Assembly: GCF_011806525.1 (NCBI RefSeq)
Contig: NZ_JAAVKI010000002.1
Location: forward strand, 597,445-661,444
Length of the DNA: 64,000 nt
Direction: 5' to 3'
Origin: Thalassospira sp. HF15
Lineage (GTDB): Bacteria; Pseudomonadota; Alphaproteobacteria; Rhodospirillales; Thalassospiraceae
Shown here: piece after piece, positions 1 to 8,926 of the stretch
How the letters are laid out: every line of letters starts with the position of its first letter
How positions within the stretch are numbered: position 1 is the stretch's first letter
The notes under the pieces: generated by a model
Databases searched by the model: none
The model's input: only the letters and a program-made list of their open reading frames with translations
What the model was told of the DNA's origin: nothing
Made by a program: the position numbers and the translations under genes

Positions 1-1221
1 GCGATCGGTTTCAGCGCCGCAGGCCCCGCAACGCCAATCCGGGTCCGGGTTGGCATGGCTTGCCTTGATCAGCAATTCTCGGGCTTTGGCACCATCCTGA
101 TTTTCGCGCAGCTCAAGATCAGCCATCAGACGGTAATGACGTGCTTCTGCCTTGGTTGCCATAGCCTTTTCAATATTGCTGCGTGCGATACCCCAGAGAT
201 CTGCTTCAAGGGCAGCCTCGGCGAGAACAATCTGGCTTTCGACATGATCAGGATTGTTGGCAACCAGTTTCTCGACCGATTTGACTTTCGCCAGCGGATC
301 GCCGGTCAGCGTTTCCCGGAAAATCGTACCCAGTGCCGCGGACGGAGCCGTCCGCCAGCTTTGGATCACCACATCGCGGGCCTTGCTATCCTGTTTCAGA
401 TCACGATAAAGCCCGGCCAGCAGAACAGCCGCCCCGGTGAAGTCGGACGCAGAATTCAGTGCCTTGCGCAGAAGCTTGATGGCTTCTGCATTTTCACCCT
501 CGGCAATCGCATCTTCTGCCTTGGCGGTGATCAGAAGGGCACGGCGATGGGTCAGTTCAGTTTCGCTGAAAACAGAAGCCTTTTCTGCATCAACCAGCAG
601 GCTAAGGGCACGATCCCAGCGTTTTGAGGTCAACAGCAAGTCAAATAGTGTGACGATGACCGCCGGGTTACGCGGCCGCAAACGGTGTGCGCGTTCGGCA
701 TAATCAAGAGCAGCTTCACGGTCATTGGCCTTCAAGGCCAACTGCAAAAGGCCGCGCAGGCCAAAGAACGCCGAGTCGGGTTTTTCCAGCATGGCTTCGA
801 ACTGGCGCTTGGCGGCGTCGTTATTGCCATCAAGTTCGGCTGCCTGCGCAGTCAGCAGGCGGGTCAGTGTGTCATCTTCAAGATAGCGATCAACCGCGCG
901 GGTGTGTCGAAGCGCTTGGCGCACATCGCCAGATGCCAGTTCCAGCAAGCCCATGGTCAGAGCCTGCTGACCTTTTTTGCGGCGGCGGCTGCCCAGAAGG
1001 CGGCCAAGCCAGCCCGGCGAATTGGCAATAATCGTCCAACCGCGCCACAACAGAACCAGAACCGCAGTCAGGGCCAGCAGTGCAAGGGTGACCATGCCGA
1101 TTGATCCGTCAAAGCGATATCCCAGCCAGACAATCGTCATGCGGCCCGGATTATCGGCAAACCAGACGGTACAGAAAACCAGTGCCGCAGTGATCAGAAT
1201 AAAAATCAGAAGGCGGATCAT
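1..1221 (-). CDS. hemY: HemY-like TPR membrane protein (C-terminus outside window)
   Basis: The frame is open for 407 codons from an ATG at 1221 and runs off the left edge, so the end is missing. Two hydrophobic helices lie near the N-terminus (about residues 2-21 and 43-60). A long helical, TPR-like region follows. A Cys motif, WRCGACG, sits at about residues 396-402, just before the window edge. This is the pattern of the HemY family found downstream of hemCD in Proteobacteria. Its exact role in haem synthesis is unclear, and it is unrelated to the protoporphyrinogen oxidase also called HemY. The start codon overlaps the stop of the upstream mitofilin-like gene (ATGA), so the two are translationally coupled and belong to the hemC-hemD operon. 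Confidence 0.85.
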   Translation of the reverse strand, partial: MIRLLIFILITAALVFCTVWFADNPGRMTIVWLGYRFDGSIGMVTLALLALTAVLVLLWRGWTIIANSPGWLGRLLGSRRRKKGQQALTMGLLELASGDVRQALRHTRAVDRYLEDDTLTRLLTAQAAELDGNNDAAKRQFEAMLEKPDSAFFGLRGLLQLALKANDREAALDYAERAHRLRPRNPAVIVTLFDLLLTSKRWDRALSLLVDAEKASVFSETELTHRRALLITAKAEDAIAEGENAEAIKLLRKALNSASDFTGAAVLLAGLYRDLKQDSKARDVVIQSWRTAPSAALGTIFRETLTGDPLAKVKSVEKLVANNPDHVESQIVLAEAALEADLWGIARSNIEKAMATKAEARHYRLMADLELRENQDGAKARELLIKASHANPDPDWRCGACGAETDR

Positions 1222-2741
1222 TGGCTGCCCTCCGGACTGGTGCTGGTCAGAATGCTGATCGCGTGTGAGCTGAGTGTCGCAATCGCCTCATTCAGGGTCT
1301 GGCGATTTTCAGCGGCCTGGAGCCAGTCACTGACGGCGGCGGCGGCATGATCGCCCTCAACCCCCTGAAGGGCGGCGACAGCTGCATCAAGGTCATCCTG
1401 TGCAAGCGCGTTTTCGGCCAGAACCAGGCGACCCTCAAGCGACTCTTCGCCTGCTGCATCAACACGGCGGATCGGGATCAGCTTTTTGATGTTCGCCCAC
1501 GTGGCATCAAGGACACTGCCAGAATGGTCATCGGTTGCGGCCGCAACGGCTTCCTGTGCCATAACAGGGAAAGACTGGCGCAACTTTTCAAGGGTCGGTG
1601 CGCCTTGTTCTGACAATGGTTTCAGGGTTGTGATCTGTTCTGCAATTACTTCGTCATCGCCTGCACTGCGCTCAAGCTGGTTCAGTGCAATTACGAACGG
1701 TCCACCACGTTGAAGGGCATCGCGCAGGATGGTAACGGCCATGGCAATTGCCTGACCGCGGCTTTCGACACGCAGGCCACTGGTCGCACGAACTTCTTCT
1801 TCCATGGTCGACAGTCGGGCGGACAGTTCACGCATTTCGTTAGCCACACCGGCCAGTTCGCTTTCGACCCGTGCCAGTTCCTCAATCGGTGCCGTGCGGG
1901 TTTCGATTTCGGCCATACGGCGCGTGACCGTGTTGTTCAGTGTATCGCCACGTTCGTTATTCAGACGTTCACGAAGGGCATCAATCGTGCCTTCCAGACG
2001 TGAAAGGCGTTCTGTCAGATCGGGATCAACAACCACAGATCCATCCGGGATGGGGCTGGCACTTGCTGTTGATGCGCTGTCATCGGTTGCATCTGGCAGC
2101 ATTTCTTCGGTTGCGAGCGCACCATCATCCTTCTCAGCCATTCCGGCATCTTTGCTGGGGTCTGGAAGTGTTGCACTATCTGAAGAAGTACCATTTGTAG
2201 GCGCGTTCGTAACGGTAACGTCGCTGCCGTTCGCGGAATCCGGGCCAAAGCCCTCGGGCGCGATTTCGGCAAGGAGCTCACTTGGCACATATTGGGCCAG
2301 GACCGGTTCCGCATCGCGCCACCAGATTGCGCGGGTCAACCAACCGGCGGCCAGAGCGCCGATGATGATGATCACAAACAGGAACAGGGCTTTGCCGCCA
2401 CCACCACTTTTGCGTTTTGGCGCTGTGCCCGACTTGGCTGCTGCGGCCTTTGCGCTTTCGCCGGGTTTGGCATCCTTGGTTTCAGGTTTTGCTGTGCTAC
2501 TCGTTGCTGCACTTTCGCTGCTGGGTTTGCCGGCAGCACTGTTGTCTTTGGTCGCGGTGCTTTCGCCAGACTTGGCCGTTCCAGCGTTTGGTACGCTGGA
2601 CTTCGACGCAGTGCTTGTCTCGGCCTTTTTCGGGGTCGAGTTCGCATTGCCCTTGCTATCAACGGAAATGGTATCAGACGACTCTTTGGTGTCGGCCGAT
2701 TTTGCGGAAGCATTGGTTTTTGGCGTTTCTGGTGTTTTCAC
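1218..2741 (-). CDS. mitofilin-family (COG4223-like) inner-membrane protein
   Basis: About 507 aa from a GTG at 2741. A TTG at 2774 in the same frame is possible, and neither has a clear ribosome binding site, so the start is uncertain. The first ~115 residues are a low-complexity tail rich in Lys, Ser, Thr, Ala and Pro. One transmembrane helix (about 118-138, with a run of four Ile) is followed by a large periplasmic part with coiled-coil stretches (about 240-320, for example ERLSRLEGTIDALRERL). This architecture matches the alphaproteobacterial mitofilin/HemX-like proteins found between hemD and hemY. The mitochondrial relatives shape cristae, and the bacterial ones are thought to act in membrane organisation. 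It sits between hemD and hemY in one operon. Confidence 0.85.
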   Translation of the reverse strand: MKTPETPKTNASAKSADTKESSDTISVDSKGNANSTPKKAETSTASKSSVPNAGTAKSGESTATKDNSAAGKPSSESAATSSTAKPETKDAKPGESAKAAAAKSGTAPKRKSGGGGKALFLFVIIIIGALAAGWLTRAIWWRDAEPVLAQYVPSELLAEIAPEGFGPDSANGSDVTVTNAPTNGTSSDSATLPDPSKDAGMAEKDDGALATEEMLPDATDDSASTASASPIPDGSVVVDPDLTERLSRLEGTIDALRERLNNERGDTLNNTVTRRMAEIETRTAPIEELARVESELAGVANEMRELSARLSTMEEEVRATSGLRVESRGQAIAMAVTILRDALQRGGPFVIALNQLERSAGDDEVIAEQITTLKPLSEQGAPTLEKLRQSFPVMAQEAVAAATDDHSGSVLDATWANIKKLIPIRRVDAAGEESLEGRLVLAENALAQDDLDAAVAALQGVEGDHAAAAVSDWLQAAENRQTLNEAIATLSSHAISILTSTSPEGSQ

Positions 2742-2798
2742 GATCAGACCATTGCAGTTTGCGGTTATTCCCAAAACGGCGTCAGGCGCAGGATGCCA

Positions 2799-3518
2799 TC
2801 ACGACAGGGACCCTAGCTCAGAAAGAAGGTATTCTTGTGTCGGTTGTGATGCAACGCGCGTTCTATGCCATGTAAGGTCGGATATCTTCGATTGCACCGC
2901 CGGACTCAGGCAAATCGCGCTTGTTCCGGCCAAGTCTCTCTCCAGCTTATAGCTGTGCACAAGCTTAACAAAGGTTTCTGCAGTGCGGGGAGAGAAAAAT
3001 AAAATGGCTTCAATATGATGCTTGCGAAGCGCCTCAAGGACATCCCCTGAAAGGGTGTCGCTTTCCTGCGCTTCGTAAACGGTTTGCCGGTCGACCCGAT
3101 GCCCGTCAGCCAATAGCATTTGACCAAGATCACCGGCGGTTTTGCGCGCGGCCGGATGAAAAAGGGTTCCGCCTGCGGGATCAATCATTTTGCGAATCAA
3201 TGCGGCCAGATCATGGATGTCACCATTGGCCGAATGGACATCATCAAAGCCGTAGTCACGGCATGTTCGGGCAGTGGCATCGCCAACACAATAGGCGGGA
3301 AGTGAACGGTCTTCGGTCAGCTTGGCAAAGGCCCGCACGCCGTTGGCAGATGTAAAGATCACTGCCTGGTAGACACTGATATCAAGCGGGTCTGCCGGTG
3401 TCGGAAAGATAATACTCAGCATCGGCGCAGACAGGTGGCGGAAGCCGCGCTTGTCAAGCGCGGCCAAAAGGTCGGCAGAGTCTGTGTCGGGCCGGGTATT
3501 TAGTACCAAGGGTCCCAT
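2799..3518 (-). CDS. hemD: uroporphyrinogen-III synthase
   Basis: 239 aa, a normal length for the family. It converts hydroxymethylbilane to uroporphyrinogen III with inversion of ring D, the cytoplasmic step after HemC. The sequence shows the two-lobed HemD pattern: an N-terminal lobe with AVIFTSANGVRAFAKL (about residues 50-65) and a C-terminal lobe with EAILFFSPRTAETFVKL (about 175-190). Both are the classic 'TS.NGV' and 'FFSPRTA' signatures. Sequence identity within this family is generally low, so the genomic context (hemC 24 bases upstream) is important support. The gene is in the hemC-hemD-mitofilin-HemY operon. Confidence 0.93.
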   Translation of the reverse strand: MGPLVLNTRPDTDSADLLAALDKRGFRHLSAPMLSIIFPTPADPLDISVYQAVIFTSANGVRAFAKLTEDRSLPAYCVGDATARTCRDYGFDDVHSANGDIHDLAALIRKMIDPAGGTLFHPAARKTAGDLGQMLLADGHRVDRQTVYEAQESDTLSGDVLEALRKHHIEAILFFSPRTAETFVKLVHSYKLERDLAGTSAICLSPAVQSKISDLTWHRTRVASQPTQEYLLSELGSLS

Positions 3519-3542
3519 CTGCGTCCCTGTCTGTTGCCAAGA

Positions 3543-4487
3543 TCAAGCGGAAATGAAATCCGGTCCGCCACGCTGCTTAAGCTCTTCACCGGCATCTGTA
3601 CCCGCCGCACTCGCCGTTTCCATATCCGGCTGGGCGATCATGCGTTCTGTATCAAGACGTTCACTGCCATCGGGACGCACAATTGAGACACGCAGTCGCA
3701 GGCTGCCATCATCCTGAAATTCGGCCAGTGCTGCAATCGGGGTGCGGCATGATCCATCAAGTGCCTTAAGGGCCGCACGTTCTGCTGCAACCCGAACGGC
3801 GGACGTTTCGCAATGAAGTGCAGAAAGCCATTCTTTGCTCTGCGTATCAACTTCGCGGATGGTAATCCCGATTGCGCCCTGTGCAACGGCGGGCAGCATT
3901 TCGTCTTCGGAAATGGGTGCAGTGGCAATATCAGGTTGCCCCAGGCGGTTCAGGCCAGCCATCGCCAGAAGGGTTGCGTCCACCTGTTCTTCGCCCAGTT
4001 TGCGCAGACGTGTCTGCACATTGCCACGGAAGGTCACGACCTTGAGATCGGGAAACTTGTTTAAGATCATGGCCTGACGGCGAAGAGATGCCGATCCGAT
4101 CACGGATCCGGCCGGCATTTCGGCAAAGCTTTTGTATTTCAGCGAAATAAACGCATCGCGGACATCTTCACGCGGCAGAATGGTCGGCAAGATCATGCCA
4201 TCGGGCAAGACCGTTGGGACATCCTTCATGCTGTGAACTGCAAGGTCAATCTCGCCGCCCAGAAGGGCGTCGTCGATTTCTTTGGTAAACAGCCCCTTGC
4301 CACCGATCTCCGACAGGGCGCGATCAAGGATCTTGTCACCGGTTGTTGTGATCACGGTGATGGCAATTGCGCCTTCTTCGGCAAGTTCCGGATGGGCATT
4401 TGCCAGTTTGTCACGGACCTCATGTGCCTGAGCCAGAGCCAAGGGCGAACCACGGGTGCCGATGCGAAGTTTTGCTGTATCTGTCAT
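3543..4487 (-). CDS. hemC: hydroxymethylbilane synthase (porphobilinogen deaminase)
   Basis: I choose the ATG at 4487 (MTDTAKLRIGTRGSPLALAQA), which gives 314 aa and the usual family N-terminus. An in-frame extension back to 4619 is not needed. The enzyme joins four porphobilinogen molecules into hydroxymethylbilane. The signature IGTRGSPLALAQA is at residues 7-19. The conserved block HSMKDVPT lies near residue 83. The Cys that carries the dipyrromethane cofactor is in LDGSCRTPIAAL, near residue 243. It is the first gene of a minus-strand haem operon and is divergent from tsaD, with 290 bases between the two start codons. Confidence 0.96.
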   Translation of the reverse strand: MTDTAKLRIGTRGSPLALAQAHEVRDKLANAHPELAEEGAIAITVITTTGDKILDRALSEIGGKGLFTKEIDDALLGGEIDLAVHSMKDVPTVLPDGMILPTILPREDVRDAFISLKYKSFAEMPAGSVIGSASLRRQAMILNKFPDLKVVTFRGNVQTRLRKLGEEQVDATLLAMAGLNRLGQPDIATAPISEDEMLPAVAQGAIGITIREVDTQSKEWLSALHCETSAVRVAAERAALKALDGSCRTPIAALAEFQDDGSLRLRVSIVRPDGSERLDTERMIAQPDMETASAAGTDAGEELKQRGGPDFISA

Positions 4488-4777
4488 GGGTGAAGTCTTA
4501 GTCTTAAAACTGTTTGAAAACAAGGTCTGCGGGCAGCCTTCTGCCCCGATAAAAGGCGAGAATTTTCGGTGATTGTAATTGCTCGAAACTCGGCTGCATT
4601 GATTTAGGTCGCAGGTCAAAAAACTTCGACCCGCCGGCGAAACGCGATAACTGCATATGGCCGTTGCGCAGCACAGGGGTGGAAAGCACAGAAACTTTCC
4701 GCTACATCATCGCCACGCCTATAATCGAATTCCGATTGCCGCGCATGTCGGCAGAGTTGGTGAAACGGATCAGGATC
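4488..4777. other. divergent intergenic region hemC / tsaD
   Basis: 290 bases separate the start codons of hemC (leftward) and tsaD (rightward), so promoters for both operons should lie here. I see no convincing consensus promoter, riboswitch-like structure or small gene. In-frame upstream extensions of both neighbouring genes exist but lack family similarity. Confidence 0.6.
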
Positions 4778-5836
4778 ATGATCGTTCTGGGTATCGAAAC
4801 AAGCTGTGATGAAACGGCCGCAGCCGTCGTGAATGACAAGCGCGAAATTTTGGCAAACCGTGTTTTGTCCCAGCTTGATGATCATCGCCCCTATGGCGGG
4901 GTTGTGCCCGAAATTGCCGCGCGTGCCCATCTTGAACATCTTGATCGTCTGGTGGCCGAGGCCATGGATGATGCCGGTGTTGATTTTGATGATCTTGATG
5001 CCGTGGCCTGCACTGGTGGCCCGGGACTGATCGGTGGGGTAATGGTCGGTACCATGACCGCCAAGGCGATTGCCTTTGCCGCGCAAAAACCGTTCCTTGC
5101 CGTCAATCATCTTGAAGGTCATGCGCTGACTGTGCGACTGACCGACGATGTCGCATTTCCCTACTTGTTATTGCTGGTATCCGGCGGTCACTGTCAGGTT
5201 CTGATTGTCGAGGGTGTTGGCAAATACAAGCGTATCGGCACCACGATTGACGATGCAGTCGGCGAAGCATTTGATAAAACGGCCAAGATGATGGGGCTTG
5301 GTTATCCCGGTGGCCCGGCGCTTGAAAAGATCGCTGCCAAGGGTGACCCGAACCGTTTCGGTCTGCCACGCCCCTTGCGTGGGCGTCCGGGGTGCGATTT
5401 TTCCTTTTCCGGTCTTAAAACTGCCGTTCGGACCTATATGGATAGTTTTCCGGTCGAACAGCAGACCAAGGAAGTCAAAGCCGACCTTGCTGCATCATTC
5501 CAACGCGCGGTAGGTGACACCCTGATTGATCGCGCACGCAATGCGGTATTTGAATTCATGCGCGATTATCCCGCTGGCAAGACGCTGGTGCTTGCGGGCG
5601 GGGTTGCTGCAAACAAGTACCTGCGCAGCCGACTGGTGGAGCTGACCGATCAGGCCGGTATGGAGCTTGTCGCGCCGCCACTTCATCTTTGCACCGACAA
5701 TGCCGCGATGATCGCCTGGGCTGGCTTGGAACGGTTCCGGCTGGGGGAACGCGATGATCTTGATTTCAAGCCGCGTCCGCGTTGGCCACTTGATCCCGAA
5801 GCGCCCAAACGTCCGGGTGCCGGGGTTAAGGCGTAA
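4778..5836 (+). CDS. tsaD: tRNA N6-threonylcarbamoyladenosine transferase, TsaD
   Basis: 352 aa from the ATG at 4778, preceded by a short CAGGA element. The family start [18 protein letters not shown] fits this choice better than ATGs further upstream. TsaD transfers the threonylcarbamoyl group to A37 of ANN-decoding tRNAs, working with TsaB, TsaE and TsaC. It shows the ASKHA-fold N-terminus ([10 protein letters not shown]), the metal-binding HLEGH near residue 109, [11 protein letters not shown] at about 134 and the [12 protein letters not shown] segment near 273. Its partner tsaE is also in this window, at 25171. gpsA follows 68 bases downstream, the usual alphaproteobacterial arrangement. 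Confidence 0.96.
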   Translation: MIVLGIETSCDETAAAVVNDKREILANRVLSQLDDHRPYGGVVPEIAARAHLEHLDRLVAEAMDDAGVDFDDLDAVACTGGPGLIGGVMVGTMTAKAIAFAAQKPFLAVNHLEGHALTVRLTDDVAFPYLLLLVSGGHCQVLIVEGVGKYKRIGTTIDDAVGEAFDKTAKMMGLGYPGGPALEKIAAKGDPNRFGLPRPLRGRPGCDFSFSGLKTAVRTYMDSFPVEQQTKEVKADLAASFQRAVGDTLIDRARNAVFEFMRDYPAGKTLVLAGGVAANKYLRSRLVELTDQAGMELVAPPLHLCTDNAAMIAWAGLERFRLGERDDLDFKPRPRWPLDPEAPKRPGAGVKA

Positions 5837-5904
5837 GACAAATCCGCCGTGTTTGACGTAGTTGCCGATCCTCGAAATAACTTCATTTTTGCCGGAAAAA
5901 CATC

Positions 5905-6909
5905 ATGAAAAAGCGCATTACTGTTGTCGGTGGCGGTGCCTGGGGAACGGCCTTGGCTGTTCAGGCGGTGCGGGCTGGTGAAGACGTTGAACTGATTTTG
6001 CGCAACGATGAACTGGCTGACCGGATTAACACAAAGGGTGAAAACGACCTTTATCTGCCCGGTATCGAACTGCCGGGTGCCTTGCGGGCGACCACGCATT
6101 ATGAGGGTTTGCGCGATTCTGATGCGGTTCTGCTGGTAACACCTGCGCAGCATTTGCGAGAAACCCTGACAAAATTGTCATCTCATTGGCCAGATACGCT
6201 TCCGGCGGTGATTTGCTGCAAGGGCATTGAAAAGGAAACCGGCGCGCTGATGGCACAAGTGGTGTCCGAAACCCTTGGTGATGTGCCGGTCGCGGTCCTC
6301 TCGGGACCGACATTTGCACAGGAAGTCGCCGTCGGGCTGCCAGCAGCCATTACACTGGCTTGCGAAGATCGTGCCTTGGGCAAACGTCTGGTGGAGTTGA
6401 TCGGTACGCCGGAATTCCGTCCTTATTTCAGCACCGATGTCGCCGGTGTGGAGGTTGCTGGTGCAATCAAGAATGTTTTGGCGATTGCAAGTGGCGTGGT
6501 GGCCGGCCTGAAATTGGGTGACAACGCGCGTGCGGCCCTGATTACACGTGGTATTGCCGAAATGTCGCGTCTGGCGGTTGCCATGGGTGGTCGGGTTGAA
6601 ACCATGTTGGGGCTTGCCGGTCTTGGTGATTTGACCCTGACCTGTACCGGGACCCTATCTCGCAACTACACCTTTGGCGTTGCACTGGGCGAGGGCCGCA
6701 AGGCGCAAGACATTCTGGCAGAACGTCGTTCCGTGACCGAAGGTGTCCATACAGCCGCATCCATCACCGCCGTTGCCAGCAAATATGGTGTGGAAATGCC
6801 AATCTGTGCGGCGGTTGATCAGGTGGCAAATCACGATGCGGATCTGCGCAGTACGATCAATGCCTTGTTGCAGCGTCCGTTTCGCGATGAACTTGAAAAC
6901 ACTGATTAA
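5905..6909 (+). CDS. gpsA: glycerol-3-phosphate dehydrogenase [NAD(P)+]
   Basis: 334 aa, full length. It reduces dihydroxyacetone phosphate to sn-glycerol 3-phosphate, the backbone for phospholipid synthesis. The N-terminal Rossmann motif is VVGGGAWGTALA (residues 7-18). The central segments CCKGIEKETG (about 105-114) and LSGPTFAQEVAVGLPAA are typical. The catalytic Lys lies in GAIKNVLAIASG (about residue 189), followed by GLAGLGDLTLTCTG near 248. It starts at ATG 5905 and likely shares a transcript with tsaD upstream. Confidence 0.96.
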   Translation: MKKRITVVGGGAWGTALAVQAVRAGEDVELILRNDELADRINTKGENDLYLPGIELPGALRATTHYEGLRDSDAVLLVTPAQHLRETLTKLSSHWPDTLPAVICCKGIEKETGALMAQVVSETLGDVPVAVLSGPTFAQEVAVGLPAAITLACEDRALGKRLVELIGTPEFRPYFSTDVAGVEVAGAIKNVLAIASGVVAGLKLGDNARAALITRGIAEMSRLAVAMGGRVETMLGLAGLGDLTLTCTGTLSRNYTFGVALGEGRKAQDILAERRSVTEGVHTAASITAVASKYGVEMPICAAVDQVANHDADLRSTINALLQRPFRDELENTD

Positions 6910-7011
6910 ATCCCTTTCTCACGGTTATTTGCGTCGCAGTTCGGCTTGAGAATGCGCGGGGCTTCTGTCAATTTACGGAAATTGATTTCATAAAGAAGCA
7001 GGAAACCGTCC

Positions 7012-7290
7012 ATGCATTTCTACATTCGTTGTGTCGATAAGCCGGGGCACTTTGATGTCCGCAAGGCCAATCGTGAAGACCACCTTGCTTACATCAAAGG
7101 CGGTTTTACCGATCGTATTGTCGCGGCGGGTCCGACCCTTGATCCCGATATGGAAGGCATGAACGGGTCTGTCTTTATCATCGAGTTCGACAGTATCGAT
7201 GATGCCCGCGAATTTGCAGCCAATGATCCTTATGCCAAGGCTGGCCTGTTCGAATCCGTTGTCATTCGCCCGTTTAAAAAGGTCTTCTGA
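7012..7290 (+). CDS. YciI-like family protein
   Basis: 92 aa. It starts MHFYIRCVDKPGHFDVRKANR, which is the YciI/YCII fold N-terminus, and ends VVIRPFKKVF. The body has the expected pattern of a small ferredoxin-like fold with a conserved Asp and a GP/GPTLDPD segment, and then the SIDDAREFAANDPYAKAGLFE helix. YCII proteins are cytoplasmic and mostly of unknown function; some are fused to or resemble dehydrochlorinase-like enzymes. It is three bases upstream of the EVE-domain gene, and a candidate AGCAGGAAA ribosome binding site precedes the start. It is probably co-transcribed with the next two genes. Confidence 0.88.
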   Translation: MHFYIRCVDKPGHFDVRKANREDHLAYIKGGFTDRIVAAGPTLDPDMEGMNGSVFIIEFDSIDDAREFAANDPYAKAGLFESVVIRPFKKVF

Positions 7291-7293
7291 TAA

Positions 7294-7707
7294 ATGGCAT
7301 ACTGGCTGGTCAAAACCGAACCGGGAAGCTGGTCGTGGGACGACCAGGTCAAAAAGGGTGTGGAAGGCTGGGATGGTGTACGTAACCATCAGGCCGCCAA
7401 GAACCTGCGTGCGATGAAAATCGGCGACAAGGCGTTCTTCTATCATTCGGTGAATGAAAAGCGGATTGTCGGCATTGTTGAGGTGGTGCGCGAATATTAT
7501 CCGGACCCTACCGATGAAAAGGGCAAGTTCGTTCAGGTGGATTTCGAAACGGTCAAGCCGTTGAAAACACCTGTGACCCTCGCCGATATAAAGGCTGATC
7601 CACGCTTTGCCGATCTTGCCTTGCTCAAACAATCACGTTTGTCGGTCATGCCGATTGATGACGCATCCTGGGCCGCGATTTGCGAGATGGGCGGGGTCGA
7701 CCCATGA
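7294..7707 (+). CDS. EVE domain protein (YTH/PUA-like)
   Basis: 137 aa covering a single EVE domain. The N-terminus MAYWLVKTEPGSWSWDDQ and the block GWDGVRNHQAAKNLRAMKIGDKAFFYHS are diagnostic. WxGVRNxQAR-type residues form the aromatic pocket that in related PUA/YTH folds recognises modified bases. The domain continues with VGIVEVVREYYPDPTD and ends with QSRLSVMPI. Proteins of this type are predicted to bind modified nucleic acid, but the physiological role of the stand-alone proteobacterial forms is not settled. It starts 3 bases after the YciI-like gene, and its stop overlaps the start of the Rieske gene. Confidence 0.93.
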   Translation: MAYWLVKTEPGSWSWDDQVKKGVEGWDGVRNHQAAKNLRAMKIGDKAFFYHSVNEKRIVGIVEVVREYYPDPTDEKGKFVQVDFETVKPLKTPVTLADIKADPRFADLALLKQSRLSVMPIDDASWAAICEMGGVDP

Positions 7708-8039
7708 GCGACCTGCCAGAATCCGGAACAGTTCTGTGTGCGCTCAGCGATCTCGATGCCACTGGTGCCAAGGGCCTTAATCTTGGCGGCACCGGCATCT
7801 TCGTTGTCCGCAGTGGCGATGACGTTTTTGGCTATATCAACAGTTGCCCGCATATCGGCGTGCCGCTGGATATGGAGCCCGACGAATTCATCAGCGATTT
7901 TGGCGATGAAATCATCTGTTCGACCCATGGTGCACGTTTTCGTATCGAAGACGGCGAATGCGTCTCCGGCCCGTGCGCAGGCGACATGCTTGAACCAGTT
8001 GCGGTGAAAGTTAAAGACGATCAGGTCGTGCTGGCCTGA
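7704..8039 (+). CDS. Rieske [2Fe-2S] domain protein
   Basis: 111 aa from the ATG at 7704, whose first bases overlap the EVE gene's stop (ATGA). An upstream in-frame start at 7680 would only extend into the EVE gene. The protein is a single small Rieske domain. The cluster ligands are visible as CPHIG (about residues 47-51) and CSTHGARF (about 72-79), that is Cys-x-His and Cys-x2-His. It lacks a membrane anchor or oxygenase domain, so it resembles NirD-like or assimilatory small Rieske ferredoxins that pass electrons to another enzyme. The partner is not evident here. A perfect inverted repeat overlaps its 3' end (8016-8044). Confidence 0.92.
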   Translation: MSDLPESGTVLCALSDLDATGAKGLNLGGTGIFVVRSGDDVFGYINSCPHIGVPLDMEPDEFISDFGDEIICSTHGARFRIEDGECVSGPCAGDMLEPVAVKVKDDQVVLA

Positions 8040-8044
8040 TCGTC
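8016..8044. terminator. perfect hairpin at the 3' end of the Rieske gene
   Basis: GACGATCAGG (8016-8025) pairs perfectly with CCTGATCGTC (8035-8044) around a 9-base loop. The repeat includes the last codons and the stop of the Rieske gene and lies between two convergent genes. No T-run follows on the plus strand, so it is an atypical terminator at best. It may instead protect the mRNA 3' end. Confidence 0.4.
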
Positions 8045-8077
8045 TGCCATATGTGGAGTTATTGCCAGGATCGGGCG

Positions 8078-8887
8078 TTATCCTGTCGTCTTTGCAATCA
8101 CTTCATCAATGTGTTTGGTGATTACGTCCAGCTGATCTGGCTCTGACAGGCGATGATCGCCGGTCTTGATCAGATCCACGCGGACATCGTCGGTGACCAA
8201 TGCCTCGGTCAGGCGGATCGCCGTTTGCCAAGGCACGTCCGGGTCCTGCATGCCTTGAACCAGCCGGACAGGGCAGGTGAGGTCAATTGGCTTGCACAGC
8301 AAGAGTTGGTTACGGCCATCTTCGATCAGATCGCGGGTAATCGTGTAGGGATCATCGCCATATTCGGTCGGCTCGATCAGGGCACCCTCGTCCATGATGG
8401 TCTTTTTCTGATCTTCGCTGAACTGCGCCCACATCAGGTCCTCTGTAAAGTCGGGTGCAGCAGCAATACCAACCAGACCGGCAACGCGTTCTTTGCGGGC
8501 AAGGGCTGCCAGAAGCATGATCCAGCCACCCATCGACGACCCCACAAGAATCTGCGGGCCTGAGGTGATTTCATCAAGAACTGCAATGGCATCTCCGGCC
8601 CATTGACCAATCGTACCGTCGGCAAATTTGCCCGACGATTGTCCGTGACCGGAATAATCAAAGCGGGTATAACCCACCCCCTGCCGAATGCAGTGCGCCT
8701 CAAGGTGAGTTGCCTTGGTTCCGGTCATGTCTGACATGAAACCACCAAGAAACATCACACCGGGCGTATTGGGCACCTGTACGTCAGATTGCTTGCCCGG
8801 TGTGTGATGGTATGCGATTTTTAAGCCATCTGGACGGTTGAGAAATTCGGGCTTTGCAGGCTGTTGCGTCGGCAGGTCATGTGTCAT
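8078..8887 (-). CDS. alpha/beta hydrolase
   Basis: 269 aa. It has the alpha/beta-hydrolase fold signatures: the oxyanion region VMFLGGFMSDMTGTKA (about residues 44-59), the nucleophile elbow GSSMGGW (about 117-123, with Ser as the nucleophile), a candidate acid in VQGMQDPDVPW (about 210-220) and the catalytic His in TGDHRLSEP (about 244-252). The sequence TRFDYSGHGQSSGKF before the elbow is typical of small serine esterases and acyl-peptide-hydrolase-like family members. The substrate cannot be predicted. It converges on the Rieske gene and is divergent from the glycosyltransferase gene at 8927, with a 39-base gap between start codons. Confidence 0.9.
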   Translation of the reverse strand: MTHDLPTQQPAKPEFLNRPDGLKIAYHHTPGKQSDVQVPNTPGVMFLGGFMSDMTGTKATHLEAHCIRQGVGYTRFDYSGHGQSSGKFADGTIGQWAGDAIAVLDEITSGPQILVGSSMGGWIMLLAALARKERVAGLVGIAAAPDFTEDLMWAQFSEDQKKTIMDEGALIEPTEYGDDPYTITRDLIEDGRNQLLLCKPIDLTCPVRLVQGMQDPDVPWQTAIRLTEALVTDDVRVDLIKTGDHRLSEPDQLDVITKHIDEVIAKTTG

Positions 8888-8926
8888 TCGGGGCTTGGGT
8901 CCTTGGGTGTTGATGGTTGGAGTTGC

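Noticed and set aside
1804..2952. Long rightward open frame (382 codons) opposite the mitofilin-like and hemD genes
   Set aside because: It is antisense to two clearly supported genes, and its sequence is Ser/Arg/Ala-biased with no domain or ribosome binding site.
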